From Ignelater luminosus (taxonomy: Eukaryota; Arthropoda; Insecta; Coleoptera; Elateridae), in contig VTPC01000847.1 in NCBI GenBank assembly GCA_011009095.1, positions 36,338-100,337 of the forward strand: a DNA stretch of 64,000 nucleotides. Reading direction: 5' to 3'. Positions 1 through 10,382 of the stretch are shown piece by piece. Below the pieces are notes generated by a model, which did not search any database, was not told where the DNA came from, and saw nothing but the letters and a program-made list of their open reading frames with translations. The position numbers and the translations under genes are program-made. Every line of letters starts with the position of its first letter. The first letter of the stretch is position 1.

Positions 1-1269
1 GAATATTTTGAAAAACAATAAAACTAGTTTCGATCATAAATACTTGTTTTTTCATTGTTAGGCCAGAAATATAAATAGCAACCCTCGTATAACTTACAAC
101 AAAGCATCAATGCAATGGTATCGTATAATTCATAAAACACATTTTATTTTTTATTTATTTTCTTCGCTTTTTATTCTTTTTCTGTTTAGTTTTTCTGTAT
201 CATTATTTGTGCAGATGTATACTTTAATGACTGTGATTTCACTTTTGACTTTAATTTTTCTGTAACGTTTAACTTTTCTTGAAAACATCCCATCTGCTCT
301 TTGGCTCGATTTATATTTTATCATCCTATGCCTTTGTCGTATTTATTAACTCCCCTTACTTGAACAACCCTATGTGATGATGACGTTTTTAAAGCAAGAA
401 CAATTTTTTCACTATATTCTGCATGCATACACAAATTGATGTATATGCTGTTCACTTGGTTTTCGCAGTCTGACATCAACATTTTATTGTTATAAAGTTG
501 GAGTATTAAAACCTTAAGCAACTGCTATTAGTCGGTGTTACATACCACTTTATAATTTCTAAACCTGTCTTCTTCTTTCTTTTTATGGACTACCAGCTAC
601 AACAAAAAAATAAGTCAGGTTTAGAATTGTAAAAGTTATGGAACTGAGCTTCGTCGTTAAGAAGTAAATATTAAAAAATAATTTACTTTATAAAAAAAAA
701 AATTAAAAATAAAATATGGTTCTAAATACAGACAATTTAAACCTAAAGGTGTTAAAAGAAAAGCACATTTGGCGATTCGAAAAGAACATTAATACCGATA
801 GTACTATGATAAATAAATTATATTCAATTTAAAACCACAAATAATAACATTGAAGGAGAAACTTAACGATAATAGGGATTACGCTTCTTTTACAGTTGAA
901 GCACAATTTAAATTATTAGATAAATCGATACCACCTACTGGCCAGTTTTTGTTGCAGTCAACCGGCTTTTTCATGACATAAGAACGTCCAGAAAGGTATC
1001 GTAAATTACTTTAAACTTGTAAATTGTTTTGAAGATATACTTATATTACTATCTGTCACCTCGGAATTCAGCCATGCTTCAATAATAAGTGCAAGTAGTC
1101 TAAATACTACAATTTTAAAGTAAGATCTGCTCGTCTTTTAAAATGCATGCTGATTGGAATTCTCTGTCTTACCAAAGAGTCTCTGCTCAACCGACATTCG
1201 CTATATACCTTCTTTGTTTATAATCGTTTGGTTTTCAACTAATATCTTATTATTTTAAAACGTTTTCAC
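1..1269. other. No gene seen; probable OR-1 intron DNA
   Basis: This AT-rich stretch has no convincing coding region. A segment at about 340-520 resembles 32440-32590 (shared stretches include TATATTCTG and GTTCACTTNGTTTTCGCA). The second copy lies inside intron 2 of OR-2, so by analogy this stretch is probably intron 2 of OR-1. That would put exons 3-6 of OR-1 beyond the left edge. Confidence 0.4.
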
Positions 1270-1569
1270 TTATAACCAAGGAGCGGTATCAGTTAGTTGA
1301 TGCGTCATAAAAAGAATCGGTGACGTGATCATGCCAGCGGTGTATTATATTAATGTACGTACACATGCATATAATAAAGCAAAAATGTGTTGCACCACTG
1401 GCCTGCGCTTATCTTGCAGAAAATACGTTACTATCTTACGCGAATTGCACATGTTTAGTCGTCCTCCTAAGTAATATCGATAAACTCAACGTGTTTAAAT
1501 GCATCGCGGTCAGGTATACGGACAACTTTACTCGACCATCAACAATTTGATACCGCTCCTTGCTTATAA
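1270..1569. repeat. MITE with ~40 bp inverted termini, flanked by TTATAA
   Basis: The left end reads CCAAGGAGCGGTATCA from 1276, and the right end carries its reverse complement ending at 1563. The similarity continues inward (GTTGATG in both arms). TTATAA sits directly outside each end (1270-1275 and 1564-1569). The core is 288 bp and has no meaningful ORF, which is the structure of a non-autonomous DNA transposon. TTATAA is palindromic, so the target duplication could be TA, TTA/TAA or the whole hexamer. The superfamily is not assignable. Confidence 0.7.
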
Positions 1570-1721
1570 CTAGCACCAGAACAGCCGTGTAAATACGTTT
1601 AAAGTCTGCCGCTAAAATATTGCGCGGTAGAAAAACTGTTCCTTGAAACGAGCCTTAAAGCTGCATCTGAAACTAATTTTCTAGCTTCTTTAGCATTTGA
1701 GAAGTTTTAGTTTGTTATTTA

Positions 1722-2873
1722 CAGTACCGAACAGATTAATTGAAATAACTCGTAATTTTTGCAAAAGTAGAAAAACTTTTAAGTTAGTACTTTGTGTGTC
1801 CTCTTTTGGTTTTTATCAAATTATTGACATGCCTTGGCATCGATTTTAAATATTAGGTTTCAGCATTTAGAGAGTAATATTTTGTCTCAACCATACCTCA
1901 GAAATTACCAAAATAAACTTTTAATTCATAGTACAATCAACTTTTCCCAGACGCATTTTGCATATAGCCCACAAACTCTCCATAGAATTTACGTTAGTGG
2001 AATTCCCCGGTCAGTTCAAGACAGTTAGTCTATGATCTTTAAAGAAGTTCGTCATTTTTCTGGGTGTATGACAAGGCGCTAGATTTTGCTGAAGTATGCT
2101 GTTGCCCGCAAACCATTGCTTTTGTAGTCTTTGAACCATCGTTTCTAGTAATAGTGAGTGGGATTTCTCACTGTTCATCATCCTTAAACCCAAACCGTTG
2201 TCTCTGCACTATGAAATGGCTCTCATTAGAGAACAATACCCTTTTCTATTCTTCTACAGTTCAATTTCATAGCTGCCGTCAGTAATGGTTTCTTTACGAG
2301 TTTTCTAGCAGGTCTTCTTGCTTTCTTGAGCCTACGATGCACAGTCATTGCATTAATGTGCATTCCAGTTTTGACCAATTTCAGTGTAAAGTCCACGGTG
2401 CTCGTGTTAGCATCTTTTCTACTAGAATCCAATAAATTCTGACATCTCTCTTACTTATCTTTTGTTTAGCTCCACATCCAATGTCTCGTGACTCTTGGTA
2501 TTGTTTGAAAATACTGTTAACAGTGATTACACTCACTTAACTTCAGTAGCAATCTTTTTCTGTGTCTTGGAAGAGTGTTCAAACACTGTGGTAATTCTTA
2601 CACGGTTTTCCATTGATGTATCTATTCTTTAAAAATACGCGTGGATGACGTAAAGAAATTAATTAAATTTATCTTTGCAACAAAATTTTATAACAAAAGT
2701 TGTTTATGACTATTGGATATGAAAAGGTGTGAATTAAGTATGTTAAGATAAGCCTCCAACGCGTGATTTAAATGTCAATTCAGAAACAGCCTTGGCAATT
2801 CTAAAAAGAAACAATGAAAGCAAAGCAAAAATAACTAACATTTAGTGTGTCTCAATTAATTTGTTCGGTACTG
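1722..2873 (-). mobile_element. Tc1/mariner-superfamily element, Tc3-like, defective
   Basis: Terminal inverted repeats start CAGTACCGAACARATTAATT at 1722 and end with the complement at 2873. Each end is flanked by TA, the standard Tc1/mariner target duplication. Length is 1152 bp. The interior encodes a broken minus-strand transposase. It lies in what appears to be intron 2 of OR-1. Confidence 0.85.
1893..2610 (-). pseudogene. Tc3-like transposase, degenerate
   Basis: Read on the minus strand, the upstream part gives a helix-turn-helix region with QKKIATEV and VNTVNSIFKQYQESRDIG, then TVHRRLKKA and RRPARKLVKKPLL (2226-2432). Downstream are NLAPCHTPRKMTNFF (2011-2193) and then WPGNSTNVNSMESLWAICK. 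The last segment matches the WPGNSPDLNPIENLW catalytic signature of Tc1/Tc3 transposases, with the D-L-N-P-I-E core mutated to N-V-N-S-M-E. The catalytic E is retained, but frameshifts and stops break the frame repeatedly, so it is inactive. A functional protein would catalyse cut-and-paste transposition at TA. Confidence 0.75.
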
Positions 2874-3275
2874 TATGTAATAAAACTTCGAAGCTTGAGT
2901 ACTGAATATTAAAAAAATAAACGTTAGCGCACTCTGCGGATTAGTTTCCATTGAATACACTTTTGATTACGGTTGTTGAGTTACTATAAATGCTTCTTTG
3001 AAAAATAGTTTATTGAACTGTTTTACGTTCCGTATTCCATTCTATTTGCGTTTACGAAATAGCTGAAAATCGTACTTAACTTTGTACAGTTTTGTGATTT
3101 CTTCCACCTACCAATCTAAATATGTCTACTATAGATGAAAGGTTTCTTAGTCACCGATATTTCTTATCGTCCAAGATCATTGTCAATAACCAGTTTACTG
3201 CGAAAACGTTGTGAATAGAATATACATCTTATTATTACGCGTCTTAATGTTTATTTTAACTACATCAAACTATAC
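2874..3275. other. OR-1 intron 2, 5' part
   Basis: This is the sequence immediately after the exon-2 donor of OR-1 on the minus strand, up to the Tc3-like element. Nothing else is recognised in it. Confidence 0.4.
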
Positions 3276-4040
3276 CTCTGCAGAAAAGTATGATGATGAA
3301 CGCATAATTTTAATTCATTGTAATATTTTACTTGATCTCTTTTTACTACAATGTCGGATGTATTTAACTCCATTAAACGGTAGCATAAGACTTTAAACTG
3401 TACAATTATTTCGATACAAAATGCTAAGTATAAGCTGTCAAGTGCCCAGACTGCAAGACCTCCAACAGTCCACATAATTATATGCAATGTGAAGGTTACG
3501 TCGTATAACATATCGTAACCATTCATATTCCAAATCCCTATCGGTAGATGTTTCTCTGTAAATCCAAGTACTATAAAAAAACCTACAGAAGTTACACAAG
3601 ACACAAAGAATATCTTTTGTGCTCGTTCCGAATTTTCTAAGTAATTATCTAATTTACTTTTAAGAGCATCATTGCATACACTGGTCTTCCAAAACTTTTT
3701 GGTTTTATCGAGTAATGCATTTAAGTAGTTTCGTTGGTAAGCAAGTACCGTAATTTTTCCAAACATCTTGAAATAACATATTTGTTTAAGTACTTATATA
3801 ATATTTTCGAATTTAGAGTATACTCACATGCACAAATGATCCAAGTGCTCCTACGTTATTAACAACTTCGAAAATGTCCCGAATACCTTTGAACTGCATT
3901 ACTATTAAACAAGATATAAAGATACACAAAATAGAATAAATCGTTGTAAGAAGAATGACTTTTCTTTTACTTGACGAATAAAGGCCCAGAACTTTGAGTA
4001 CGACTATTGGATATCTCCAAGAATCTAGTGTTTTCTTCAT
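3276..4040 (-). CDS. Odorant receptor 1 (7tm_6), exons 1-2, partial
   Basis: Insect odorant receptor subunit: a seven-pass membrane protein with cytoplasmic N-terminus that, with Orco, forms a ligand-gated cation channel (family knowledge). Exon 1 is 4040-3828, starting ATG (MKKTLDSWRYPIVVLKVLGL) with donor GTGAGT. A roughly 60 bp intron follows. Exon 2 is 3766-3276 (491 nt), starting MFGKITVLAYQ and ending HHTFLQ with donor GTATAG. Hydrophobic segments include VILLTTIYSILCIFISCLIV in exon 1 and, in exon 2, FFVSCVTSVGFFIVLGF and HIIMWTVGGLAVWALDSLYL. Exon lengths match OR-2 and OR-3 exactly. The coding part is uninterrupted. Exons 3-6 are not found between 1 and 3275, so the gene is either cut by the window edge or truncated. 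Confidence 0.88.
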
Positions 4041-4891
4041 CGTTCAGTATTAAGTTGTTTTCTGAAAAAAACATCATATGAAAACAAAACAAGCTATTGT
4101 CTTAAGGTTCAATTAAACGTGTTATGTTATGTGGTGAACTTTTCGGTGCAAAATCGTGCCGTTAATGTCAAATTAACAAATATTTTAATGTCTATAAGGT
4201 AGAAATATAAGATGTAATTCCATAGACAGAGTTACATATTCCAATTTTAATATTATTTATGCCTGACAAAAAAACGCTTAAGGAAAGTTTCTCAGAAAAT
4301 CTTAAGTAAAGTATAAGTATATTAGCAAGGTTAATATTTTACAAATGCACTGAGAAGTAGTAATAATGACGTAATATTATACTTTTATAATTTATTTAAT
4401 TTATCTGACTTATTGCAAGTGATTTTAAGTGAATAATATCTTTCTGATGTTTACATTAGTGATAATATTTAACTGGGCTTCAGCGTCAAATACATTAGTT
4501 GTACTGTGTTTCTATTTCTATAGATTTAGTACATCAATGTTTCAGCTTTTTGAATACATAAATGTCTTATTTTACTTCTGTTTACATTTGGTGAGTTGAC
4601 AGAATAATATATTTAATTAGGACACTAAAAAACATACCGTGTAATTTGGAAACAAAACTTTTTTTACCTGTGTTGTTAGTTCACCGATAGTCTGTAACTT
4701 AAAAATTCCGATATTGAATAATTTACAGCAATAGCTTAATATTTTTTAATGTATGTTATTAGCTTGTTTTTTAAGTAAAAGATCTGCAAGTTTTTAAGAA
4801 CTAAAGGCTAACGTGAATTAACAGCAAAATGGAAAGCTTTAATGTAAGTAACAAAAGAAGTGAAGTGTACGTTACATAAATAATAATATTT
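4041..4891. other. OR-1 5' flank
   Basis: AT-rich upstream region between the OR-1 start codon and the Gypsy element. No ORF or recognised repeat is seen. It should hold the OR-1 promoter, but I cannot place a core promoter with confidence. Confidence 0.3.
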
Positions 4892-5088
4892 ATTGTGTTT
4901 CTTTTATTTAGGTTAGCATTGTTTTTTGAATAATAAGGCACAAAGAACAGAATAGAAAAATAAGTTTATTAACACAACTTAACACTGCACGTATTGCGAC
5001 ATAGTTCTTGCATTCTCTATCTATCTATCTCTATCTGTAAGCGTCCCATTGACATTAAAAATATAGATGGCTGCAAATACATTACAAT
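4892..5088 (-). repeat. 3' LTR of the Gypsy element
   Basis: 197 bp direct repeat of 9509-9705, with 5 bp inverted ends ATTGT...ACAAT. It includes a short CTAT microsatellite at about 5017-5037 where several of the LTR differences fall. Confidence 0.92.
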
Positions 5089-5099
5089 CTCCCACACTA
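5089..5099 (-). other. Polypurine tract of the Gypsy element
   Basis: On the minus strand TAGTGTGGGAG directly abuts the 3' LTR. A purine-rich run in this position primes plus-strand DNA synthesis in LTR retrotransposons. Confidence 0.7.
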
Positions 5100-5246
5100 A
5101 TAAAAAAACATAAAAAATGATACATGATATTACATAATCATATATATAAAAATAAGGCAATACATATAAAGAATGTTATTTTGTTAATTCCAAACATAGT
5201 CCGAAAAATGTCTCGGTAATTGCTGTGGTCTTTGCGACCTTCGAAG

Positions 5247-6536
5247 TTACCGTGCCGGTGGAACTACTTGAGGGGCAGCTTCAGCTGGCGGTACCATTAC
5301 GGGTACATCTGCTTGCTGAGGGGCAGCTGCATGATTCTCATGTCGAATAAGAATCTCTTCTAATTCCATTGGCTTAGATTCATTTCCAACGTTGTCTTTA
5401 AATGTAACCTTTTTCTTTGGTTTGACATTAGATCTTACAAGCTGGTTAATATGTCTTCTGAGAACGTAACCATTGTCTAATCTAACTTGATAGTGTAGAC
5501 GACCATACTTCTTTGCAATGGTTCCAAATTTCCACGTTGGCTTGTTGTTGGTGTACCATCGTACTTGGACTTTCTCCCCCACCATAAAATTGCGAACTTG
5601 GGAAAAGTTGACCGGTTTGCTAACAGGTTCTTTTAGTGGACGTAGTGCGTCTAACTTAATTCGAATATCTCTTCCGAGGTAGAGTTGTGCTGGTGTTTTA
5701 CCACACTGTAGTGGTATGGCTCTATACCGAAATAATATTTCACGTACTTTCTGGTGCATGGAAAGTTTTTCTTCTGACATAGCGGTGAGTTTGTTCTTAA
5801 GAGTTTGAATGTTCCTTTCAGCTAGACCATTTGTGGCGGGATGTCCTGGTGCAATAAATTTTTGACTGATCCCGTTCTCTTTGCAAAATGTTTGAAATAT
5901 GCCACTTTGGAAAATTGTAGCATTGTCTGATACCAAAATTCTTGGTAATCCATGAATACTAAAAATGTCTTGTAAAAGATGTATTGTAGATTCGGAAGTT
6001 GGTGCGTCTTTTAGGATTTTTACTTCGGCCCATTTAGATTTTGAATCAATTAATACCAGGAAATGATGTCCTTGGAAGGGACCTGCATAATCAATGTGGA
6101 CTCGGTCGAAATTTTCCTGTGGCTCATCCCAATGATGTAACGGAGCTTTTGCCGGATCTTTTTTGATAAGGGCGCAGTTTTCACATGCACGAACAAGATG
6201 TTCGATGTCTTTGTCGATATTACGCCAATAACAGTATTTTCGAGCCAATTGTTTCATTTTGACAATACCAATATGTGTGTAGTGTAATTCTTTTAAAACG
6301 TCTGAACGAAGAGTCGTTGGTATCACTACACGCTGGCCTTTAAAGATAACTCCATCTTGAAGACTATAGTCCGAATTATCAAGGCTGCCTTGGATGAGGT
6401 CTTCTTTTATTTTTGACAATTCTGGATCTTTCTGTGTTTCTAATGCGATTGATGCACTCGTAAGTGAGTATGTTGAAATCTGATTGATTACTTGGTCACA
6501 TAAGGTCTGTAGTTCTTGATCTAGGATTGTTTCCAT
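5247..6536 (-). CDS. Gypsy pol, integrase part (frameshifted from RT/RNase H)
   Basis: 429 aa frame encoding the integrase half of pol. The N-terminal zinc-binding H2C2 domain shows HIGIVKMKQLARKYCYW followed by CENC. The catalytic core has HIDYAGPF (first D), VSDNATIF (second D) and NGLAERNIQTLK (E). The C-terminal domain has VGEKVQVRWYTNN, then a proline/alanine-rich tail. The protein would join retrotransposon cDNA to host DNA. In-frame similarity extends upstream of the first ATG (DYKVQHRKAEDHINVDFLSR, the RNase H C-terminus). This is therefore one pol protein split by an indel at about 6650-6665, not a separate gene. The catalytic triad is intact. Confidence 0.9.
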   Translation of the reverse strand: METILDQELQTLCDQVINQISTYSLTSASIALETQKDPELSKIKEDLIQGSLDNSDYSLQDGVIFKGQRVVIPTTLRSDVLKELHYTHIGIVKMKQLARKYCYWRNIDKDIEHLVRACENCALIKKDPAKAPLHHWDEPQENFDRVHIDYAGPFQGHHFLVLIDSKSKWAEVKILKDAPTSESTIHLLQDIFSIHGLPRILVSDNATIFQSGIFQTFCKENGISQKFIAPGHPATNGLAERNIQTLKNKLTAMSEEKLSMHQKVREILFRYRAIPLQCGKTPAQLYLGRDIRIKLDALRPLKEPVSKPVNFSQVRNFMVGEKVQVRWYTNNKPTWKFGTIAKKYGRLHYQVRLDNGYVLRRHINQLVRSNVKPKKKVTFKDNVGNESKPMELEEILIRHENHAAAPQQADVPVMVPPAEAAPQVVPPAR

Positions 6537-6594
6537 GCCAATCGATTTTCTATTACAAGGTGCTCTTGATAAGAAATCAACATTGATGTGGTCT

Positions 6595-8421
6595 TCAGCC
6601 TTTCGATGTTGGACCTTGTAATCGAAATTTTGTAAGAAAGCGGCATAACGGAGTAAACGCGCTGATGTCTTGATGAAAGATGCGTGTTAGGGGACGATTA
6701 TCTGTGATAAGGGTAAATGACTGACCATAAATGTAGTTGTAGAATTTATCTACTGCAAACACGATAGCAAGCGCTTCCCGGTCAAGTTGACTGTAATTTA
6801 TTTCAGCTGGCGTCAGTGATCTAGATACAAATGCTACAGGACGTTCGACTCCTTCGACTATATTTGATAATACGCCCGCGATTCCTGTTGGACTTGCATC
6901 ACATGCTAGTGTTATTGGTAAATTAGGATCAAATGGTACCAATACCCGATCACTCGATATTTCGTTCTTCAGTTTGATGAAAGCTGATTCACATGATGAT
7001 GACCAAAAGAATATTTTATCTTTGCGTAGTAATTCTCTCAGCGGATAGGTCATTGTGGATGCATCTGGTATGAATCGTGAATAATATGTAACCACGCCCA
7101 AAAATCTACGTACTTCATCTGCATTTTTAGGGCGAGGTACATTATTGATAGCTTCTACTTTCTTGGGACATTTAGAGATTTTGTTCTGGCGAATGATGTA
7201 ATCCAAATATTGAATCTCTGTTTGAAAAAAAACACATTTGTCTTTATTGACATGTAAATTATATTTTTTTAGGCGTTCCAGGCAGCTAATAAGGCGTTTC
7301 TGGCATTTTTCCATTGATGCTCCATGGATGATAATATCATCAAAATATGACATTGTGCCTTCCAAGCCCTGAAGGATTTGGTCTAATATGCGATTAAATT
7401 CACTTGGGGCTGTTTTGATGCCAAATGATAATCTATTCATTTGGTACGTTTCTCTATGCGTTGAAATTGTTTGAACTGCTCGGCTATCATCATCAACTCG
7501 AACGTGCAAATATGCTTTGTACAGATCTAATCGACAAAAATAACTTGAATTTTGGAGATTGTTTAAAATATCATCGATGCGTCTAATTGGATAGTGAGCT
7601 GATTTAAGCTGAGGATTGACGGCTATCTTATAGTCGACACATAGCCTAACATTCCCATCTGGTTTGGGTATGACAACAAGTGGTGATCCCCAGTCGCTAA
7701 GATTGACTTTCCTTATTATACCATTCTGTTCAAGGTCATCTAATTCTTTTTCTACTCGTTCTCGTAGGGCATATGGTACTTCTCGTTGTTTAATAAAAAC
7801 TGGTTTCACATTTTCTCGCAGTTTTAGTGAACATGTCAGATTTGGAATACATCCTATTCGTGGTTCGAATATTTCCTTATATTGTTCAATTATGACTGGC
7901 ATTGGGTAAACTGATAAAATCTCAGAATCATTGAGGACTGAATGTCTTCTGTCAATGTCGGCTAAGTTGATATGTAGATGTCGTATCCACACACGTCCTA
8001 GAATAGGTGGATATTTTGAAGGTACAATATACATTTCTTCTTGAGATTTTCGTCCTTGATATTCAACTTCCACAGAAACAGAACCCAAGGGAGTGAAGAT
8101 TTCTCCCGTATACGATCGAAAACCTGTAGTTGATCTTTGGAGTGCCGTTGTTAAATTTTGTTTAGCATAATCGGATTCTGGAATTAATGTAAAGCCGGCT
8201 CCTGAATCAACTTCAAAGGTTTGACGCTTCCCTTGAATATAAACATCAATAAAATATTTTTTAACTTCAGTGTCTGATATGTTAGATTTTTCAAAAATAT
8301 CGATGATTTTGTTAATGCCATCAAAATGCTGCGAAGTCGATTCTACATAGTTTGCTTCAGTACTTGACGATGATAGTTGATTCGGTGTGCTTTTTTGTTT
8401 TAATAAGGTCTTGATGCACAC
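6595..8421 (-). CDS. Gypsy pol: protease, reverse transcriptase, RNase H
   Basis: 608 aa frame. The aspartic protease motif is FEVDSGAGFTLIPESDY (about residues 73-90). The reverse transcriptase shows IPKPDGNVRLCVDYK, FCRLDLYKAYLHV and the active-site box MSYFFDDIIIHG-like YFDD (read as SYFDDIIIHG in the sequence). RNase H shows ITLACDASPTGIAGVLS, SQLDREALAIVFAVDKF and LITDNRPL. The first codon overlaps the end of gag by about 22 nt in the -1 frame, with CAAAAAG upstream as a possible slippage site; the frame opens with GTG, so translation by gag-pol frameshifting is more likely than a separate start. It ends early at a frameshift in the RNase H C-terminus. Confidence 0.9.
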   Translation of the reverse strand: MCIKTLLKQKSTPNQLSSSSTEANYVESTSQHFDGINKIIDIFEKSNISDTEVKKYFIDVYIQGKRQTFEVDSGAGFTLIPESDYAKQNLTTALQRSTTGFRSYTGEIFTPLGSVSVEVEYQGRKSQEEMYIVPSKYPPILGRVWIRHLHINLADIDRRHSVLNDSEILSVYPMPVIIEQYKEIFEPRIGCIPNLTCSLKLRENVKPVFIKQREVPYALRERVEKELDDLEQNGIIRKVNLSDWGSPLVVIPKPDGNVRLCVDYKIAVNPQLKSAHYPIRRIDDILNNLQNSSYFCRLDLYKAYLHVRVDDDSRAVQTISTHRETYQMNRLSFGIKTAPSEFNRILDQILQGLEGTMSYFDDIIIHGASMEKCQKRLISCLERLKKYNLHVNKDKCVFFQTEIQYLDYIIRQNKISKCPKKVEAINNVPRPKNADEVRRFLGVVTYYSRFIPDASTMTYPLRELLRKDKIFFWSSSCESAFIKLKNEISSDRVLVPFDPNLPITLACDASPTGIAGVLSNIVEGVERPVAFVSRSLTPAEINYSQLDREALAIVFAVDKFYNYIYGQSFTLITDNRPLTRIFHQDISAFTPLCRFLTKFRLQGPTSKG

Positions 8422-9242
8422 TTTTTGTACATGACCCGTTTTTCCGCAAGAACTGCATTAATTTCAATACGGCAAGTACTCGATAAGTGATTGTTTCGAC
8501 CGCAACGTAAACACAAATGTTCAATACCTAGTTGTTTATAGATAATTCGAGATTTTGAACGCTTTCGAAATTCACTATAATTATTTTTACTGTCTGTTGA
8601 CCGATACCGACTCTTAGATCGACCACGATTCGAACTGTCATTACTTCGACGATTTATGTTATGACGCGACACACGATTAATGTCATTTAACTTGTCCTGA
8701 GAATTCGAAATCTCTTTGGTATCAAGCTTAGAAGCTTCCAACGCGAGGGCTGTATCTACAGTGCTTGTAAAAGTCAACGCACTTTTCTGCAACAGCTGTT
8801 CTTTAATTGACGTATCGCGAATACCACGAATAAATTGTGCTCTGAGGAAAATGTCTGCTATTGATTGTTCGACAATGATATTTTTCTTCGGGCAGAAATG
8901 TTTTTCTAATAAATCGATTAATTTATCGTAGCTCAATTCTTTGGGATCATCTGGAGCAGCTAATGAAGTAAGCAGATCATAATTAGAAGAGCCTATGTAT
9001 TGTAGCAATAATTTCGCACACATTGATTTATCATCGATTACCCCCTTTACTTGAAAATGTATTTCTAATCGTTCTCTGTAATTGTGAAATGTTTGATTCT
9101 TCGGGTCGAAGGCTTCGAAGCTAGATAATAGTGTAACATTACTTGATGGTTGATTTGCAGTAATTCGTTGTTGTTGTTGAAGGGCTGCAGTCATGCCCAG
9201 CATTGCGGTTATTAATTGATTAAGTTGATTGGCGTCTGCCAT
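8400..9242 (-). CDS. gag: Gypsy gag polyprotein
   Basis: 280 aa with an ATG start (MADANQLNQLITAMLGM). A capsid-like helical region is followed by a basic Ser/Arg-rich stretch (about residues 195-235). A CCHC zinc knuckle, CLRCGRNNHLSSTC (C-x2-C-x4-H-x4-C), lies near the C-terminus. Gag packages the element RNA into cytoplasmic particles. The frame is intact and overlaps pol. It is shorter than many Gypsy gags but contains the expected parts. Confidence 0.88.
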   Translation of the reverse strand: MADANQLNQLITAMLGMTAALQQQQRITANQPSSNVTLLSSFEAFDPKNQTFHNYRERLEIHFQVKGVIDDKSMCAKLLLQYIGSSNYDLLTSLAAPDDPKELSYDKLIDLLEKHFCPKKNIIVEQSIADIFLRAQFIRGIRDTSIKEQLLQKSALTFTSTVDTALALEASKLDTKEISNSQDKLNDINRVSRHNINRRSNDSSNRGRSKSRYRSTDSKNNYSEFRKRSKSRIIYKQLGIEHLCLRCGRNNHLSSTCRIEINAVLAEKRVMYKKCASRPY

Positions 9243-9491
9243 TTTCGCGGTTATTGATAATAAAAGTTGTACTTACAGTAATTTTGCTATAATAGAACAT
9301 GTACTTATTATACGACTCACTAGAAATTACATTTAAACTTGAAAATAAGTAAAACCAGTCTTGTTTATACCGTGTCTAACCTCACACATTTTTTTTAATT
9401 GTTATCCGCGCTTTTCGATCGTTCTTTGTTTACGGATTTTACATTTCCGAGGCACTTATTGTATTACATAGAACAGTTCAACAGTACTTTT

Positions 9492-9504
9492 CACCTCGTC
9501 GCCA
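9492..9504 (-). other. Primer-binding site of the Gypsy element
   Basis: On the minus strand TGGCGACGAGGTG lies 4 nt inside the 5' LTR. A TGG start just inside the LTR is the usual tRNA 3'-end complement. TGGCGAC resembles the primer sites of insect Gypsy elements, but which tRNA primes it cannot be fixed here. Confidence 0.65.
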
Positions 9505-9508
9505 ATTT

Positions 9509-9705
9509 ATTGTGTTTCTTTGATTGAGGTTAGCATTGTTTTTTGAATAATAAGGCACAAAGAACATAATAGAAAAATAAGTTTATTAACACAACTTAAC
9601 ACTGCACGTATTGCGACATAGTTCTTGCATTCTGTATCTATCTCTCTATATCTGTAAGCGTCCCATTGACATTAAAAATATAGATGGCTGCAAATACATT
9701 ACAAT
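9509..9705 (-). repeat. 5' LTR of the Gypsy element
   Basis: Direct repeat of 4892-5088 (197 bp, six mismatches by eye), on the gag side and therefore the promoter-bearing LTR. Confidence 0.92.
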
Positions 9706-10382
9706 ATTCAATACCTAGAGCTGCCCAGAATGTGATTTTGAAATACGCCGAAAAGAACGCATAATTGGCATTTGAAATTCTATAGAAATTCGAGAATGTA
9801 GTTCGTGGTGTCTTCTACGTTCACCTAATAAGACCAAGTACTAAAAGTCCAGTCGAAAAAAGAAAGCTTGCTTGGAGAAGGTTAGTGAATTTTCGAAACC
9901 TTTTGCGTTTGGTAGTTTTAGCGACCCTAAACGGCATATTGATTTAGCTACCTCGAAATCAATATGCAAATTTAGAAAAATCAAAAATGGCGAAAAAACT
10001 GTTTTTTCTTTTAAAATATTTCAAAAACTCCAATAAAAGTAGTTCTATCTAAAAATTCAGAAAACTCAATTTTCTAACAAATTATGCCCTGTCCATCTCT
10101 TTCTAAAAGTTAATAGATAACGATAACATACGTTTTAATTTACTTTGATAAAGTTTTTATAGATATCTAAGTGTAACAAATATAAAAGAGAAAATGCTCT
10201 ACTGTTTTATATACTTATAATTATTCGTTCTGCCCCACATTGTGTTTGTGAATGATTCAAGACTTAGTGCTGGCTAGGTCATACAGCTCCACACCGTACC
10301 TCATCTTGTAGGGAGCCTTCAAATGGGCCATCAGTAATTATACAAATTATACAAAGAAGTAAAAATAGAAGAGGCACATAAA
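9706..10382. other. Repeat-like spacer without a gene
   Basis: AT-rich DNA between the Gypsy element and the non-LTR element. It contains runs such as AAAATGGCGAAAAAACTG that look like eroded dispersed repeat. The last ~130 bp may be the 5' region of the RTE-like element. No ORF is supported. Confidence 0.35.

Larger units (their letters stand above)
4892..9705 (-). mobile_element. Ty3/Gypsy LTR retrotransposon, nearly complete
   Basis: Two 197 bp LTRs (4892-5088 and 9509-9705) enclose gag and pol on the minus strand, in the order protease, reverse transcriptase, RNase H, integrase. That is the Ty3/Gypsy order; no env ORF is present. A purine-rich tract lies inside the left (3') LTR and a TGGCGAC primer-binding site inside the right (5') LTR. 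The LTRs differ at six positions by eye, so insertion is fairly recent. Flanks are ATTT on the left and ATTC on the right, so a 4 bp duplication is plausible but imperfect. One frameshift in RNase H separates the integrase frame from the rest of pol, so this copy is probably dead. Confidence 0.95.

Noticed and set aside
5247..6536. Integrase frame considered as an independent domesticated integrase gene
   Set aside because: Its upstream in-frame sequence continues the RNase H domain and it lies between matching LTRs, so it is part of the element's pol.
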